From Pseudomonas japonica (GTDB lineage Bacteria > Pseudomonadota > Gammaproteobacteria > Pseudomonadales > Pseudomonadaceae), in NCBI RefSeq assembly GCF_900188455.1, contig NZ_FZOL01000038.1, positions 1 through 40,357 on the forward strand: a stretch of DNA of 40,357 bases. Reading direction: 5' to 3'. The notes below the pieces were generated by a model. It made no database searches, had not been told where the DNA came from, and saw only the letters and a list, made by a program, of their open reading frames with translations. Below, piece by piece: positions 1 to 10,800 of the stretch. How positions within the stretch are numbered: the first letter of the stretch is position 1; the number at the start of each line of letters is the position of its first letter. A program made the translations under genes and the position numbers.

Positions 1-738
1 ATCCATGGCTTCCATACCTTCAGCCATTACGGCGGTGAGGACCGGGTAGCGGTCAGGCAGGCCAACTGGAATGCCGACAAAAGCGCGATGGAGGCCCGCC
101 TCGGCGGCCTGACCATCACCTGGACACCCAACAACGGCCCGCTGGTGACGGCGCCGACCACCTATCCCGGCGCGCGACCGGATGTGCTGGAGAACATCCT
201 GGTCCACCCGATTCCCACGGGGCGAAACAGTCAGGTCACCACCTACCCCGGGCACGATGCCGAGGACATCACCTGGCAGGACGTGATCCTGACGTTCCCG
301 GCGGACTCGGGGGTGCCACCGCTGTATCTGGTGTTTGCCAAGCCGGCGGTGGAAGTGCTGGAGGTTGATACCTACGGAGCATTCACTGGCCGTCCACGTA
401 ATGGCCTGCATGTGGATCACATGCCCTCTCAAGGGGCAATTCGTCGCTATCTGGAATTCCATCTGGCAGAACTCACACCAGAGGAAGTTGATAAGTATCT
501 AAGCAAGGTGGCAAGCATTGCGATTCCTGCGAAAGTCCATCAAAAATTTAGCCAGACTTATGGCGGGCGAAACACTCGCCAGAAACAACAGTTGGACGCA
601 GCAAATCTTCGCTCAGCGGTTAACAACAACTTCGATGCGATAAAGCCTTATCTTCTGGAAGAAGGGTTTACAGAAACACAACTTGGAGACGCCCGAGCCT
701 TGATGCACACAATCAATGAACAACAGGGGTGGTACTAA
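1..738 (+). CDS. S-type pyocin (bacteriocin), 3' part, with nuclease-like C-terminal toxin domain
   Basis: The frame is open from base 1, so the gene begins upstream and only the last 245 residues are visible; the ATG at 88 is internal. Residues ~1-120 look like the pyocin S domain of S-type bacteriocins (ITWTP, ILVHPIP and LYLVFAKP are seen), which lies before the killing domain. Residues ~121-245 form a separate module with LHVDHMPS (His137, Asp139, His140), then VHQKFSQTYGGRN (His180). A DH-P-S motif followed by a late H--S-TYG-RN motif suggests a beta-beta-alpha metal (HNH/endonuclease VII-like) nuclease; this is inference from motifs. The toxin module is visibly more AT-rich than the domain before it, as expected for a swapped cassette. 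The stop codon abuts the ATG of the next gene, as in toxin-immunity pairs. The receptor-binding and translocation domains lie outside the window. Confidence 0.85.
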   Translation: MHGFHTFSHYGGEDRVAVRQANWNADKSAMEARLGGLTITWTPNNGPLVTAPTTYPGARPDVLENILVHPIPTGRNSQVTTYPGHDAEDITWQDVILTFPADSGVPPLYLVFAKPAVEVLEVDTYGAFTGRPRNGLHVDHMPSQGAIRRYLEFHLAELTPEEVDKYLSKVASIAIPAKVHQKFSQTYGGRNTRQKQQLDAANLRSAVNNNFDAIKPYLLEEGFTETQLGDARALMHTINEQQGWY

Positions 739-1221
739 ATGGACGCCAATACGATTATCAGCTTGGTTAAAGGGCTAGGTCGCACCCATGAGGAACTCGT
801 TATGGCCAGGTTAATCCAAGATACCGCGCTAACCCCTCTTTTCAAGGAGGGCGATAACGAAGATCTGATCCACAAACCCGTACCAGGTATCTCCCTATGG
901 TTCTGGGCTGAGACAAGCAGGCTGGAACGGATCGTTATTACCTTGGTCCCACGCGACAAAGGTATCCCAGCTTACACCGGCGAATTACCATTACCGTTCA
1001 CGCGCAAAATGAACCAGGCAGGTGTACATGCAGCGCTAGGTGTTCCTGATCGATCACAAGGCCCCGCAAAACTTCCTCTCCCTGCCGGAATGACAGGTGG
1101 TTGGGATGCATACCGTCTTGATCGCGCTCTGCATCACAATGCCGAAGTTGCCATTCAGTTCATGGCAGACAAATCTGCTTCCGGCCTTGCGTTTCGCTTG
1201 ATCGACAAAGGGCACGATTGA
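739..1221 (+). CDS. Probable immunity protein for the upstream pyocin
   Basis: This 160-residue soluble protein has no signal peptide or membrane segment. Its ATG directly follows the TAA of the pyocin gene, with an AGGGG ribosome-binding site at about 724-728 inside the pyocin gene, so the two are translationally coupled. Position, size and cytosolic character fit an immunity protein that binds and blocks the nuclease domain of its partner. It resembles small pyocin-associated proteins of Pseudomonas annotated as DUF6392, including the N-terminal LVKGLGRTHEEL pattern and a central YTGELPLPF segment, but that family name is from memory and was not searched. Like the toxin module, it is less GC-rich than the NRPS genes, so toxin and immunity probably moved together. 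Confidence 0.72.
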   Translation: MDANTIISLVKGLGRTHEELVMARLIQDTALTPLFKEGDNEDLIHKPVPGISLWFWAETSRLERIVITLVPRDKGIPAYTGELPLPFTRKMNQAGVHAALGVPDRSQGPAKLPLPAGMTGGWDAYRLDRALHHNAEVAIQFMADKSASGLAFRLIDKGHD

Positions 1222-1312
1222 GCTCAACAGACGCTGTGAGACACCAACTGGCGAGCCACGCAACTACATGCTGACCCTGCGCGGGGATTTCTGATCCTCG
1301 GGTGATGCAGAC

Positions 1313-1347
1313 AGAAGCCCCCGGCCTTGAGGTCGGGAGCTTTTTTT
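1313..1347 (+). terminator. Rho-independent terminator of the pyocin-immunity unit
   Basis: The arms at 1316-1326 and 1331-1341 pair over 11 positions, with one mismatch and one G-T wobble, around a TTGA loop. Seven T residues follow (1341-1347). It lies about 95 bases after the immunity stop codon and points the right way to end that transcript. Confidence 0.8.
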
Positions 1348-1353
1348 GGTCTG

Positions 1354-1474
1354 ACGGGAAATCGCATCAAGAGTGCCAGGTGCCTGTCTCAAGCCTTGCA
1401 GCGCCCGTGAGATCGAGCGCCGCCCGCGCGGCGCATCGCGAGCGCGCTCGCTCCTACATTTTTTGCAACGTGCC
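1354..1474 (+). repeat. ~120-bp interspersed repeat, copy A (left arm of inverted pair)
   Basis: This copy runs from a GGGAAATCGCATC start, through a shared CAGGTGCCTGTCT block and the GC-rich palindrome GCGCCGC-CCGC-GCGGCGC, to GCTCCTACAT and TTGCAACGTGCC. The same order of blocks occurs inverted at 1597-1718 and again, cut by the window end, at 40271-40357. Multiple copies with a palindromic core point to a REP/REPIN- or MITE-like element rather than a gene. Confidence 0.75.
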
Positions 1475-1596
1475 ATGGCCTGTGAGAGCGGCGTCGCCAG
1501 CCTTGGTGCCTGGCGATTCATCGCGAGGAGGCTGTTGGGGTCGACGCGATACCGCGTCGTACACACAAGGCGGTCAACCATGGCCTGACAGACATA

Positions 1597-1718
1597 GGCA
1601 CGTTGCAACAAATGTAGGAGCGAGCGAGCTCGCGATGCGCCGCGCGGGCGGCGCTCGATCTGGAGGGCGCTGCAAGACTCAAGACAGGCACCTGACAGCC
1701 TTGATGCGGTTTCCCGCC
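1597..1718 (-). repeat. ~120-bp interspersed repeat, copy B (right arm of inverted pair)
   Basis: This is the reverse complement of copy A with roughly 15% differences by eye. It is closer to copy C at 40271-40357, differing at about two bases over the ~78 best-matching bases. Copies A and B enclose ~120 bases that include the palindrome at 1542-1559. Confidence 0.75.
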
Positions 1719-1784
1719 ATACATTCAGAAATGTGTAGATACCCATGCCTGTGAAAGATTGTCGGAGCGCCGAACCGTCGCGAA

Positions 1785-1801
1785 GGGCTGCAAAGCAGCC
1801 C
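1785..1801 (-). terminator. Short hairpin after the last NRPS gene, possible terminator
   Basis: A perfect seven-pair stem (GGGCTGC / GCAGCCC) with a three-base loop lies 16 bases past the stop codon of the thioesterase-containing NRPS gene. It has no T run on the minus strand, so it may be an mRNA-stabilising hairpin or a weak terminator. Confidence 0.35.
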
Positions 1802-1817
1802 CAGCAGCACTAAACAA

Positions 1818-4800
1818 CTACAGCGCCTTCAACCGCCCCAACACCTGCCCCAGCAACGCATCACCCAGAATGATGCCGTCATGGTTCTCACCCTCCAGGG
1901 TCGCGGACACCAGGCCGTTGACCGCGGACTTGGCCGTGAGCACCGCATCCGCCGCCGCGATCTCCCCGGGCGTCTTGCTCGCCCCCGCCCACCAGCAATG
2001 CGGCACGACCCGCAGCGGCTTGAGGGTGAAGGCCTGGCTCAGGCGGATGTTGGCGCTGAGCAGCTTGTAGCCGCTCTCGATTTCGTCCTGCACGGCGATA
2101 TCGCGATACACCGCGCGCAGGCCCTCCACCTCCACGCCGCTGCGCTGGGCGACCTGGACGATCACCCAGTCGGCGATCTGGTCCTGCTCGACGAAACGCT
2201 CGCGCCCCTCGGCCACCAGGTCGAGCACCACCCGCTCGCCGATCCCCGGGACGAACGCCAGCAGGCTGCGCACCAGGTCCTCCATCAGGCCCAACGGTTC
2301 CTCACCCGGCGCCGGCGGCGCATCCGGGGCGAAGACGTTGTCCTCCACCGGCAGGCTGGTATCCACCAGACCCAGGAAGGCCACCTCCTGCCCGGCCTGC
2401 TCCAGGGCATGGGCGACGTCCATCGCCAGCGCCCCGCCCAGCGACCAGCCGAGCAGGTGATACGGCCCCTGCGCCTGGGTCGCGCGGATCTGCTCGACGT
2501 AGTAGCCGATCATCCCCTCCCAGCTTTCGTCGAACCAGCCCGGCACCACGTAGTTGCGGTTGACCACCCCGACCACCCGCCGCGCCGCGCCCAGATAGCC
2601 GGCCAGCGGGTAGTAGGAATACACCGCGCCACCACCCGGCGGCAGGCAGAACAGCGGCGGCTCGGCGCCGTCGTGGGCGTTCATCGTCACCACCGGGCTC
2701 TTCACCCGACGCTCGTCGGCACGCAGCAGCTCGGCCAGATCCTCGAAGGTTTCCAGAAGAAGGAAATCGTTGAGGCTGAGGCTGATGTCGAAGGCCTCGC
2801 GGATCTTGCCCACCGCGGCGATCACCAGCAGCGAATGCCCGCCCAGGGCGAAGAAGTTGTCGCGCAGGCCAACCCGCTCGACACCCAGCACCTCGCTCCA
2901 GATCGCCGCCAGACGCCGCTCCTGCTCGGTGCGCGGCGCCTGGTAGTCGCCCTGGGCCAGGCTCGCGTCGGGCTTGGGCAGGGCCTTGCGGTCCAGCTTG
3001 CCGTTGGGCGTCAGCGGCATGCGCTGCAGCCACTGCAGATGGCCCGGCACCATGTAGTCCGGCAGGCCGGCCTTGAGGTACGCGCGCAGTTCGTCACGCA
3101 AGCCTTCGGATTCGGCCACGCCTTCGGCAGCCACCAGATACGCGGCCAGTTGCTTGTTGCCAGCCACCTCGATATCGATCACCACCGCCTGGTGCACCGC
3201 CGCATGCTCCAGCAACCGCGCCTCGATCTCGCCCAGCTCGATGCGGAAGCCGCGGATCTTCACCTGATGGTCGAGACGCCCGACATACTCCAGCACCCCG
3301 TCGGCGTGATAGCGCGCCAGGTCGCCGGTGCGGTACAGGCGCCCGCCCTGGCCACCGAACGGATCGGGGACGAAGCGCTGCGCGGTCAGCGACGGCCGCT
3401 GGTGGTAACCCCGGGCCAGGCCGTCGCCACCGATCAGCAGTTCGCCGCGCGCACCCACCGGCAGCACCTCGAAATCGTCGCTGAGCACATGCAGGTTGGT
3501 ATTGCCCAGCGGCTTGCCCAGCCAGACATCGTCGCTGCGGGTCAGGTAATGACGCGCCGACCAGATGGTGGTCTCGGTCGGGCCGTAGACGTTCCACACA
3601 TGCCCGGCCTGGTCGATCAGGCGCTGGGCCAGCTCGGCGCTCAGCGCCTCGCCGCCGCAGAGCACGGTCTTGCCGGCCAGGGCGCCGGCCGGCGCTGCGT
3701 CCAGAATCATCCGCCAGCTCGACGGCGTGGCCTGGATCAGGCTCACCCGCTGGCGCTCGATCACCTCCAGCAGCGCCCGCGGATCCTTGTTCTGCCCGCT
3801 GCGCAGCAGCACCACGGCGGCACCGCGGATCAGCGGCAGGTACAGCTCCAGCCCGGCGATATCGAAGGACAGCGAGGTCAGCGACAGCACCCGGTCCCCT
3901 GCCCCCATGCCCGGCTGCTCGCCCATGCTGACGAGGAAGTTGACCAGCGCCTGGTGGGCGATGGTCACGCCCTTGGGCAGGCCGGTGGAACCGGAGGTGT
4001 AGATGGCATAGGCAAGGTTCTGCGGCGCCGCCAGGGCTGGCGGGTTGTCCTGGCTGTAGCCGTCGAGCCAGTCGCTGTCCTGGTCCAGGCACAGGTTCTG
4101 CACGCCGGCGGGAATGCTCAACTGACCGAGCAGCGAGGACTGGGTCAGCAGCAGCTTCAGGCCGCTGTCCTGCATCATGTAGCTCAGGCGATCGGCCGGG
4201 AAATCCGGGTCCAGCGGCACATAGGCGCCGCCGGCCTTGAGGATCGCCAGCAGGCCGACGACCATCCGCGGCCCGCGCTCCAGGGCCACGCCCACCAGCG
4301 CATCGGCGCCGACTCCCAGCTCGCGCAGCTTGTGCGCCAGCGCGTTGGCCTGGGCGTTGAGCTGGGCATAGCTCAGCGAAACCTCGCCATCGAGCAGCGC
4401 CACCGCCTGTGGCGTGGCCCGCACCTGCGCTTCGAACAGCGCCGGCAGGCACTGCTCGCGCGGATAGTCCAGCTGGCTGCGGTTCCAGTCGACGAGCATG
4501 CGCTCACGCTCGTCGTCAGCCACCAGCGGCAGTTGCCCCAGGCACGCCGTCGGGTCCTCGATCAGCGCCAGCAGCAGCGTGGCGAACTGCCCGGCCAGTT
4601 GCGTCACCGTCTCCGCGGCGACGCGCTGGCGGTCGTAGGCGTACTGCATCAGCAGGGTCTGGCCGACGCCCACCAGCAGGGTCAGCGCATAGTGGGTCTG
4701 CTCCTGGGTCTGCGAAGCGCTGAACACCAGGTCGTCCGGCGCCGCCTGCTGCAGCGCCTCGGCCACCGGGTAGTTCTCGAACACGAGGATATTGTCGAAC

Positions 4801-7800
4801 AGCGCCTCGCCGCTCCAGCCGGCCCAGCGCTGGATCTCGTACAGCGGGGTGTGCTCGTGCTCGCGCAGGGCCAGGTTGTGCGCCTGGACCTGCTGCACCC
4901 ACTCGGCCACGCGCTGCTCGCCACGGGGGCTGGCGACCACCGGCAGGGTGTTGATGAACAGCCCGAGCTGCTCCTCGGCCCCCGGCAACTGCGCCGGACG
5001 CCCGGCCACGGTGGCGCCGAAGGTCACGCAGGCCTGCCCGCTGTGACGCTGCAGGACCAGCAGCCAGGCCGCCTGCACCAGGGTGTTGACGGTGACCCGC
5101 TGCTCGCGGGCGAAGTCGTTCAGGCGCCGGGTCTGCTCGCGGTCGAAGACATGCACATGCTCGCCCTGCCCCGCGCCTTCATGCGGCGCATCGAAGGTCT
5201 GCAGCAGGCGGGTCGGCTCGTCGAGGGCCGACAGCTGCTCGCGCCAGAAGCGCTCGCTGAGCCCGCGGTCCTGGCGCTGCAGCCATTCGATGTAGTCGCG
5301 GTAACGCCCACCGGAACCGGACACCGCCTGGCCGCGATAGCGTTGCAGCACTTCGCCGAGCAACTGCGAATTGCTCCAGCCGTCCATCAGGATGTGGTGG
5401 CTGGTGTACACCAGGTGGTGACGATCGTCGGCCACCCGTAGCAGGGCGATACGCAGCAGCGGCGCGCCCTCCAGGTCGAAGCCGCGCTGGCGGTCGGCCT
5501 GCGCCCAGTCGTCGAGGAACGCCGCCAGGTCGTGCTGGCCGCGGGCATCCAGCTCGATGCAGTGCGCGTCGAGGTGCTTGTGGATGACCTGCAACGGCTG
5601 CTCGAAATCGCTGTGGAAGCTGGCGCGGAGCATGTCATGGCGGTCGCTGGCGGCCTGCCAGGCGGCCTGGAAGCGCGCCACGTCGAGGCCCTGCACGTCG
5701 ATGCGCATCTGGTTGATGTAGTTGCCCGCCTCCCGTGCCGACAGGCTGTGGAACAGCATGCCCTGCTGCATCGGCGACAGCGGATAGACATCGGCGATCT
5801 GCGCCGCCGCGACCGGGAAGCGGTCCAGCTGGGCCTGGCTCAGGCCGGCCAGGGGGAAGTCCGACGGCGTCATGCCGCCCACGTCCGCGCCCAGGCAATG
5901 GCCGATCAGTTGTGCCAGCTCGCTGGCGTAGTCGTCGGCCAGGCGCTGCACGGTGGCCTTGTCGAACACCTCGGCGCTGAAGGTCCAGCCCAGCGCCAGT
6001 TCACCGCCATAGACCTGGCCGTTGATGCTCAGCAGGCTGCCCAGCGGTGCCTCGGCGCTCTGCCCGTCGCCGGCGGATTCGGCCGCCGGAACGAACAGCG
6101 CGTCGTCGTCGGCGAAGCTGGCATCGAACTGCCCCAGGTAGTTGAAGACGATCGCGCCTTCGGCCAGGCCGGCCAGGCTACGGCGGGCCTCCGCGCTGCC
6201 GAGATGGCGCAGCAGGCCATAGCCGATGCCCTTGTCCGGCACCGCGCGCAGTTGCTCCTTGATGGTCTTGATCGATTCGCCGGCGTCCGCCCGCGCGCTC
6301 AGCTTCACCGGGTACATGCTGGTGAACCAGCCGACGGTACGGGTGATGTCGAGGCCTTCGAACAGCTCCTCGCGGCCATGGCCTTCCAGGCGCACCAGGG
6401 TGTCGGCGCGCCCGGTCCAGCGGCTGATGGTGCGCGCCAGGGCGCTGAGCAGCAGGTCGTTGATCTGCGTGCGATAGGCCGCCGGAGCGTCCTGCAGCAG
6501 TTGGCGGGTCAGCTCGCGGTCGAGGCGGCTGTGTACCGTCAGGGCATGGCGCTGGGCCAGGCTGCCGTCGGCACGGTCGCGCGGCAGCTCGTCGCTGACG
6601 CCGTGCAACTGTGCCTGCCACCAGGCCAGCTCGGCCTCGCGTTCGGCGCTGCCGGCGTAGCGTTGCAGGTGTTCGGCCCAGTCCTTGAACGCGCTGGTCT
6701 TGCCCGGCAGCACCGGCGCCTTGCCGGCGGCCAGGGCGTTGCAGGCGCTCTGCAGGTCTTCCAGGAGGATGCGCCAGGACACCCCGTCCACCACCAGGTG
6801 ATGGATCGCCAGCAGCAGGCGCTGTTCGCCCCCGGGCAGTTCGACCAGCAGCGCGCGCAGCAGATCGCCCTGCTCCAGCGACAGGCTGCGCTGCGCTTCG
6901 TTGGCCAGCGCCTCCAGGCCATCGACGTGCGCCAGTTGGCGCAGCCACAGGCGCTGGCGCGGTGCGGCGTCGAGGAACGCCTGATGCGCCCCGGCGAAAC
7001 GCGCGCGCAGGGCATCGTGATGCGCGGCCAGCAGGTCCAGGGCCTGGCGCAGATGCTCGGGGTCCAGCGGCCGTGAAGGCCGCAGCAGCACCGACTGGTT
7101 CCAGTGGTCGCGCGCGGGGATCGGGCTGTCGAAGAACCATTGCTGGATCGGCGTCAGCGGCGCTTCGCCGGTCACCGGGCCCTGGTCGATGCTCAGCGCA
7201 CCGGCGCGCCGGGCGACCTGGGCGATGCCCTGCACGGTCTGGCGCTGGAACAGGTCTTTCGGGGTGAACAGGATGCCCGCCTGACGGGCGCGGCTGACCA
7301 CCTGGATGGAGATGATCGAGTCGCCGCCCAGTTCGAAGAAGTTGTCGGTGGCACCGATCCGCGGCAGCTTCAGCACGTCCTGCCAGATCGCGGCGATGCG
7401 CTGCTCCAGTTCGCCTTGCGGCGCCACATGCTCGCCGCGGGCCTGGCTGGCATCCGGCGCCGGCAGGGCCTTGCGGTCGAGCTTGCCGTTGGCGGTCAGC
7501 GGCAGGCGTTCGAGGAACAGCCAGTGGCCCGGCAGCATATGCGCCGGCAGTTCGCGGGCCAGCGCCGCCTTGAGGCGGGACGCCAGGTCGGCCTGCTCCT
7601 CCTCGACGACCACATAGGCCACCAGTTGCGTGGCGTTGCCGCTTTGCCACGGCAGTACCACGGCTTCGCGCACCGCATCGTCGGCGACGATCCGTGCCTC
7701 GATCTCGCCCAGCTCGATGCGCAGGCCGTGGATCTTCACCTGATGGTCGATGCGCCCGAGGTAGTCGATCACCCCGTCGGCACGCTGGCGCACCAGGTCG

Positions 7801-10800
7801 CCGCTGCGGTACAGGCGCCCGCCCGGGGTGAACGGATCGGGGACGAAACGCTCGGCCGTGAGGTCAGGACGCCGGTGGTAACCACGGGCCAGGGACACGC
7901 CGCCGATATACAGCTCGCCGGCACTGCCCGGGGCGCAGAGCTGCAGGTTGGCATCCAGCACATAGGTGCGCACGTTGCTGATCGGCCGGCCGATGGCGGC
8001 AATGGCGCCGGGCTGCGCACCTTGCAGCAGCAGGCTGCTGGTGTCGATGGTGGCTTCGGTCGGGCCGTACAGGTTGCAGACCTGGCCGCCCCACTGGCGA
8101 CCCAGTTGCTCGACCAGCGCGCTGCTCAGCGCCTCGCCGCCAAAGGCCAGCAGGCGCAGCGAGTCCAGTTGGCCAGCCCGCGCTTCCGGCAGCAGCGCCT
8201 GGAGCACCGACGGCGCCAGCTGCAGGATGCTGATGCGCTGCGCGGCCACTTCGTCCCAGAGCAGCGACAGGTCGTCGCTCAACGCCGGGCTGGCCAGGAC
8301 CAGTTGCGCGCCGTTGAGCAGCGGCAGCCAGAATTCCCAGACCGAGGCGTCGAAGCTGAAGGCGGTCTTCTGCAGTACGCGGTCATGGCTGGCCAATTGC
8401 AGTTCGCCCTGCATCCACAGCATGTGGTTGGTCAGGGCGCCATGGCGGATTTCCACGCCCTTGGGCCGGCCGGTGGAGCCGGAGGTGTAGATCACGTAGG
8501 CCAGGTGTTCCGGGCTCAGGTCAAGCGTGGGTGCGGCCGCCTCGCGGGTGTCGTCCCAGTCGATGGCTTCATCCAGACAGAGGGTTTCCAGACCTGCGTG
8601 GATCGGCAACTGCTCCAGCAGCGTCGAATGGGTCAGCAGCAGGCCCACGCCGCTGTCGCGCAGCATGAAGTCCAGGCGCTCGCGGGGATAGGCAGGGTCC
8701 AGCGGCACATAGGCACCGCCGGCCTTGAGGATCGCCAGCAGGCCGACGACCATCTCCAGGCTGCGCTCCAGGGCGATACCCACCAGCACATCGGGGCCGA
8801 CGCCCTGCTCGCGCAGGTGCCGGGCCAGGCGGTTGGCCTGGCGTTCCAGTTCGGCGTAAGCCAGCTCGCGCTGGCCAAGGACCAGCGCCGTGGCGTCAGG
8901 GGTACGCTGGGCCTGCACCGCGATCAGTTCATGCACCGGGCTGTCGGCGAAAGCGACCGCGGTGGCGTTCCACTCACCGGCGATACGCTGCTGCTCGACC
9001 GCATCCAGCAGCGGCAGCTCGCTGATCCGCTGGCGTGGATCGCCACCCAGGGCGCGCAGCAGGTTGCGCCAGTGCGCGGCCATGCGCTGGATGGTCGCCA
9101 GGTCGAACAGGGCGCTGGCGAAGGTGAACGAGGCGCCGACGCCCTGGGCATGCTCCACGGTGTTCAGCGACAGGTCGAACTGCGAGGCCTGGCTGTCGGA
9201 TTCCAGGCCCTCGACGCTCAGCCCCGGCAGTTTCTGCCCGGCGTGGCCGGCCTCGACCTGGTGGTTGTACATCACCTGGAACAGCGGTGTGCGGCTCAGG
9301 TCGCGGCCCGGTTGCAGGGCCTCGACCAGTTGCTCGAACGGCAGGTCCTGATGGGCCTGCGCCTGCAGCGCATGCTGGCGCACCTGCCGCAGCAGCTCGG
9401 CGATGGTGGTGTGGGTATCGAACCCGGCCTTGAGCACCTGAGTGTTGACGAAGAAGCCGATCAGGCCCTCGGTCTCGGCGCGGTTGCGGTTGGCGATGGG
9501 CACGCCGACGCGGATGTCGGACTGCCCGGTGTAGCGGTGCAGCAGGGTCTGGAACGAGGCCAGGAGGAGCATGAACAGGGTCACGCCCTGCTCCCGCGCG
9601 ACGTCCTTGAGGCGCTCCACCAGCGCCGCTTCCAGCGGGATCTCCAGCCAGCCACCGGCACGGCTCTGGATCGCCGGGCGCGGGCGGTCGGTGGGCAGCT
9701 CCAGCACCGGTTGCTCGCCGCCCAGTTGCGCGGTCCAGTAGCCCAACTGCCGCGCCTGCTCACCGGCGTCCATCCAGTTGCGCTGCCACTGGGCGTAGTC
9801 GGCGTACTGGAAGGCCAGCGCCGGCAGTTCCAGGGCCTGGCCCTGGCTGAAGGCGGCGTAGTGGCGAACCAGCTCGTCGACCATGATCGGCATCGACCAG
9901 CCATCGGAGACGATATGGTGCTGGGTCAGCACCAACACATGCTCGTCCGCGGCCAGACGCAGCAGGCGGATGCGCAGCAGCGGGCCGTGCTCCAGGTCGA
10001 ACGGACGCTGCACCTCGTGCTGGACGAAGTCCTCCAGCGTCTCATCCGCGGCCAGGGTCTCGACCTGCACGGCGAACGGCGTCGCGGCATGGATGATCTG
10101 CACAGCCTGTTCGCCGTCCTGGCGGAAGGTGGTGCGCAGGGTTTCGTGACGCGCCACCAGGGCTTCGAAGCTGCGGCGCAGGGCCTCGACCCGCAGCTCG
10201 CCGCGCAGGCGCAGGGCTACCGGAATGTTGTAGGCGGCGCTGTGCGGCTCCAGTTGCCAGAGGAACCACTGGCGTTGCTGGGCGTAGGACAGCGCCAGCG
10301 GCTGGCTGCGATCGACGACGGCAAACGCCGGCGCCTGGCCCGCCTGGCCCTGCGCGGCGGCACGGGCAAAGGCGGCGAGGTCCTGGGCCTCGAACAGGTT
10401 GCGCAGGGACAGCTCCAGGTCCAGTTGCTTGCGCACCCGCGAAATCACCTGGGTCGCCAGCAGCGAGTGGCCGCCCAGTTCGAAGAAGTTGTCGCTCAGG
10501 CCGACCTGCTCGACCTTGAGAATCTCCGCCCAGATCGCCGCCAGTTGCTGCTCCAGCTCACTCACCGGGGCGACATAGGCATTCTGCAACTGGCTGGCAT
10601 CCGGCTTGGGCAGGGCCTTGCGGTCCAGCTTGCCGTTGGCCGTCAGCGGCATGGCCTCCAGCGCGATCAGGTGGGTCGGCACCATGTAGTCCGGCAGATT
10701 GGCCTTCAGGTGCGCCTTGAGGCTGTCGCGCAGGTCGGCCTGGGCCGGGTCGCGCGGCACGAACCAGCCGGCCAGCTGCTGACCTGCGGGACCTTCAACG

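Larger units (their letters stand above)
1222..1817. other. Non-coding spacer between pyocin unit and NRPS operon
   Basis: This ~600-base spacer between convergent transcription units holds the pyocin terminator, the two arms of a large inverted repeat, a small central palindrome (CGACGCG-ATAC-CGCGTCG at 1542-1559) and a short hairpin next to the end of the NRPS operon. The open frames here arise from the GC-rich repeats and show no family signature or ribosome-binding site, so I call no gene. Confidence 0.7.

Noticed and set aside
88..738. ATG at 88 as the real start of the pyocin gene
   Set aside because: The frame is open to base 1 and the residues before the ATG continue the pyocin domain, so the gene extends beyond the window.
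1264..1754. Open frames of 70-160 codons on both strands in the spacer after the immunity gene
   Set aside because: They fall in the inverted repeat, read in several frames at once, lack ribosome-binding sites and resemble no family.
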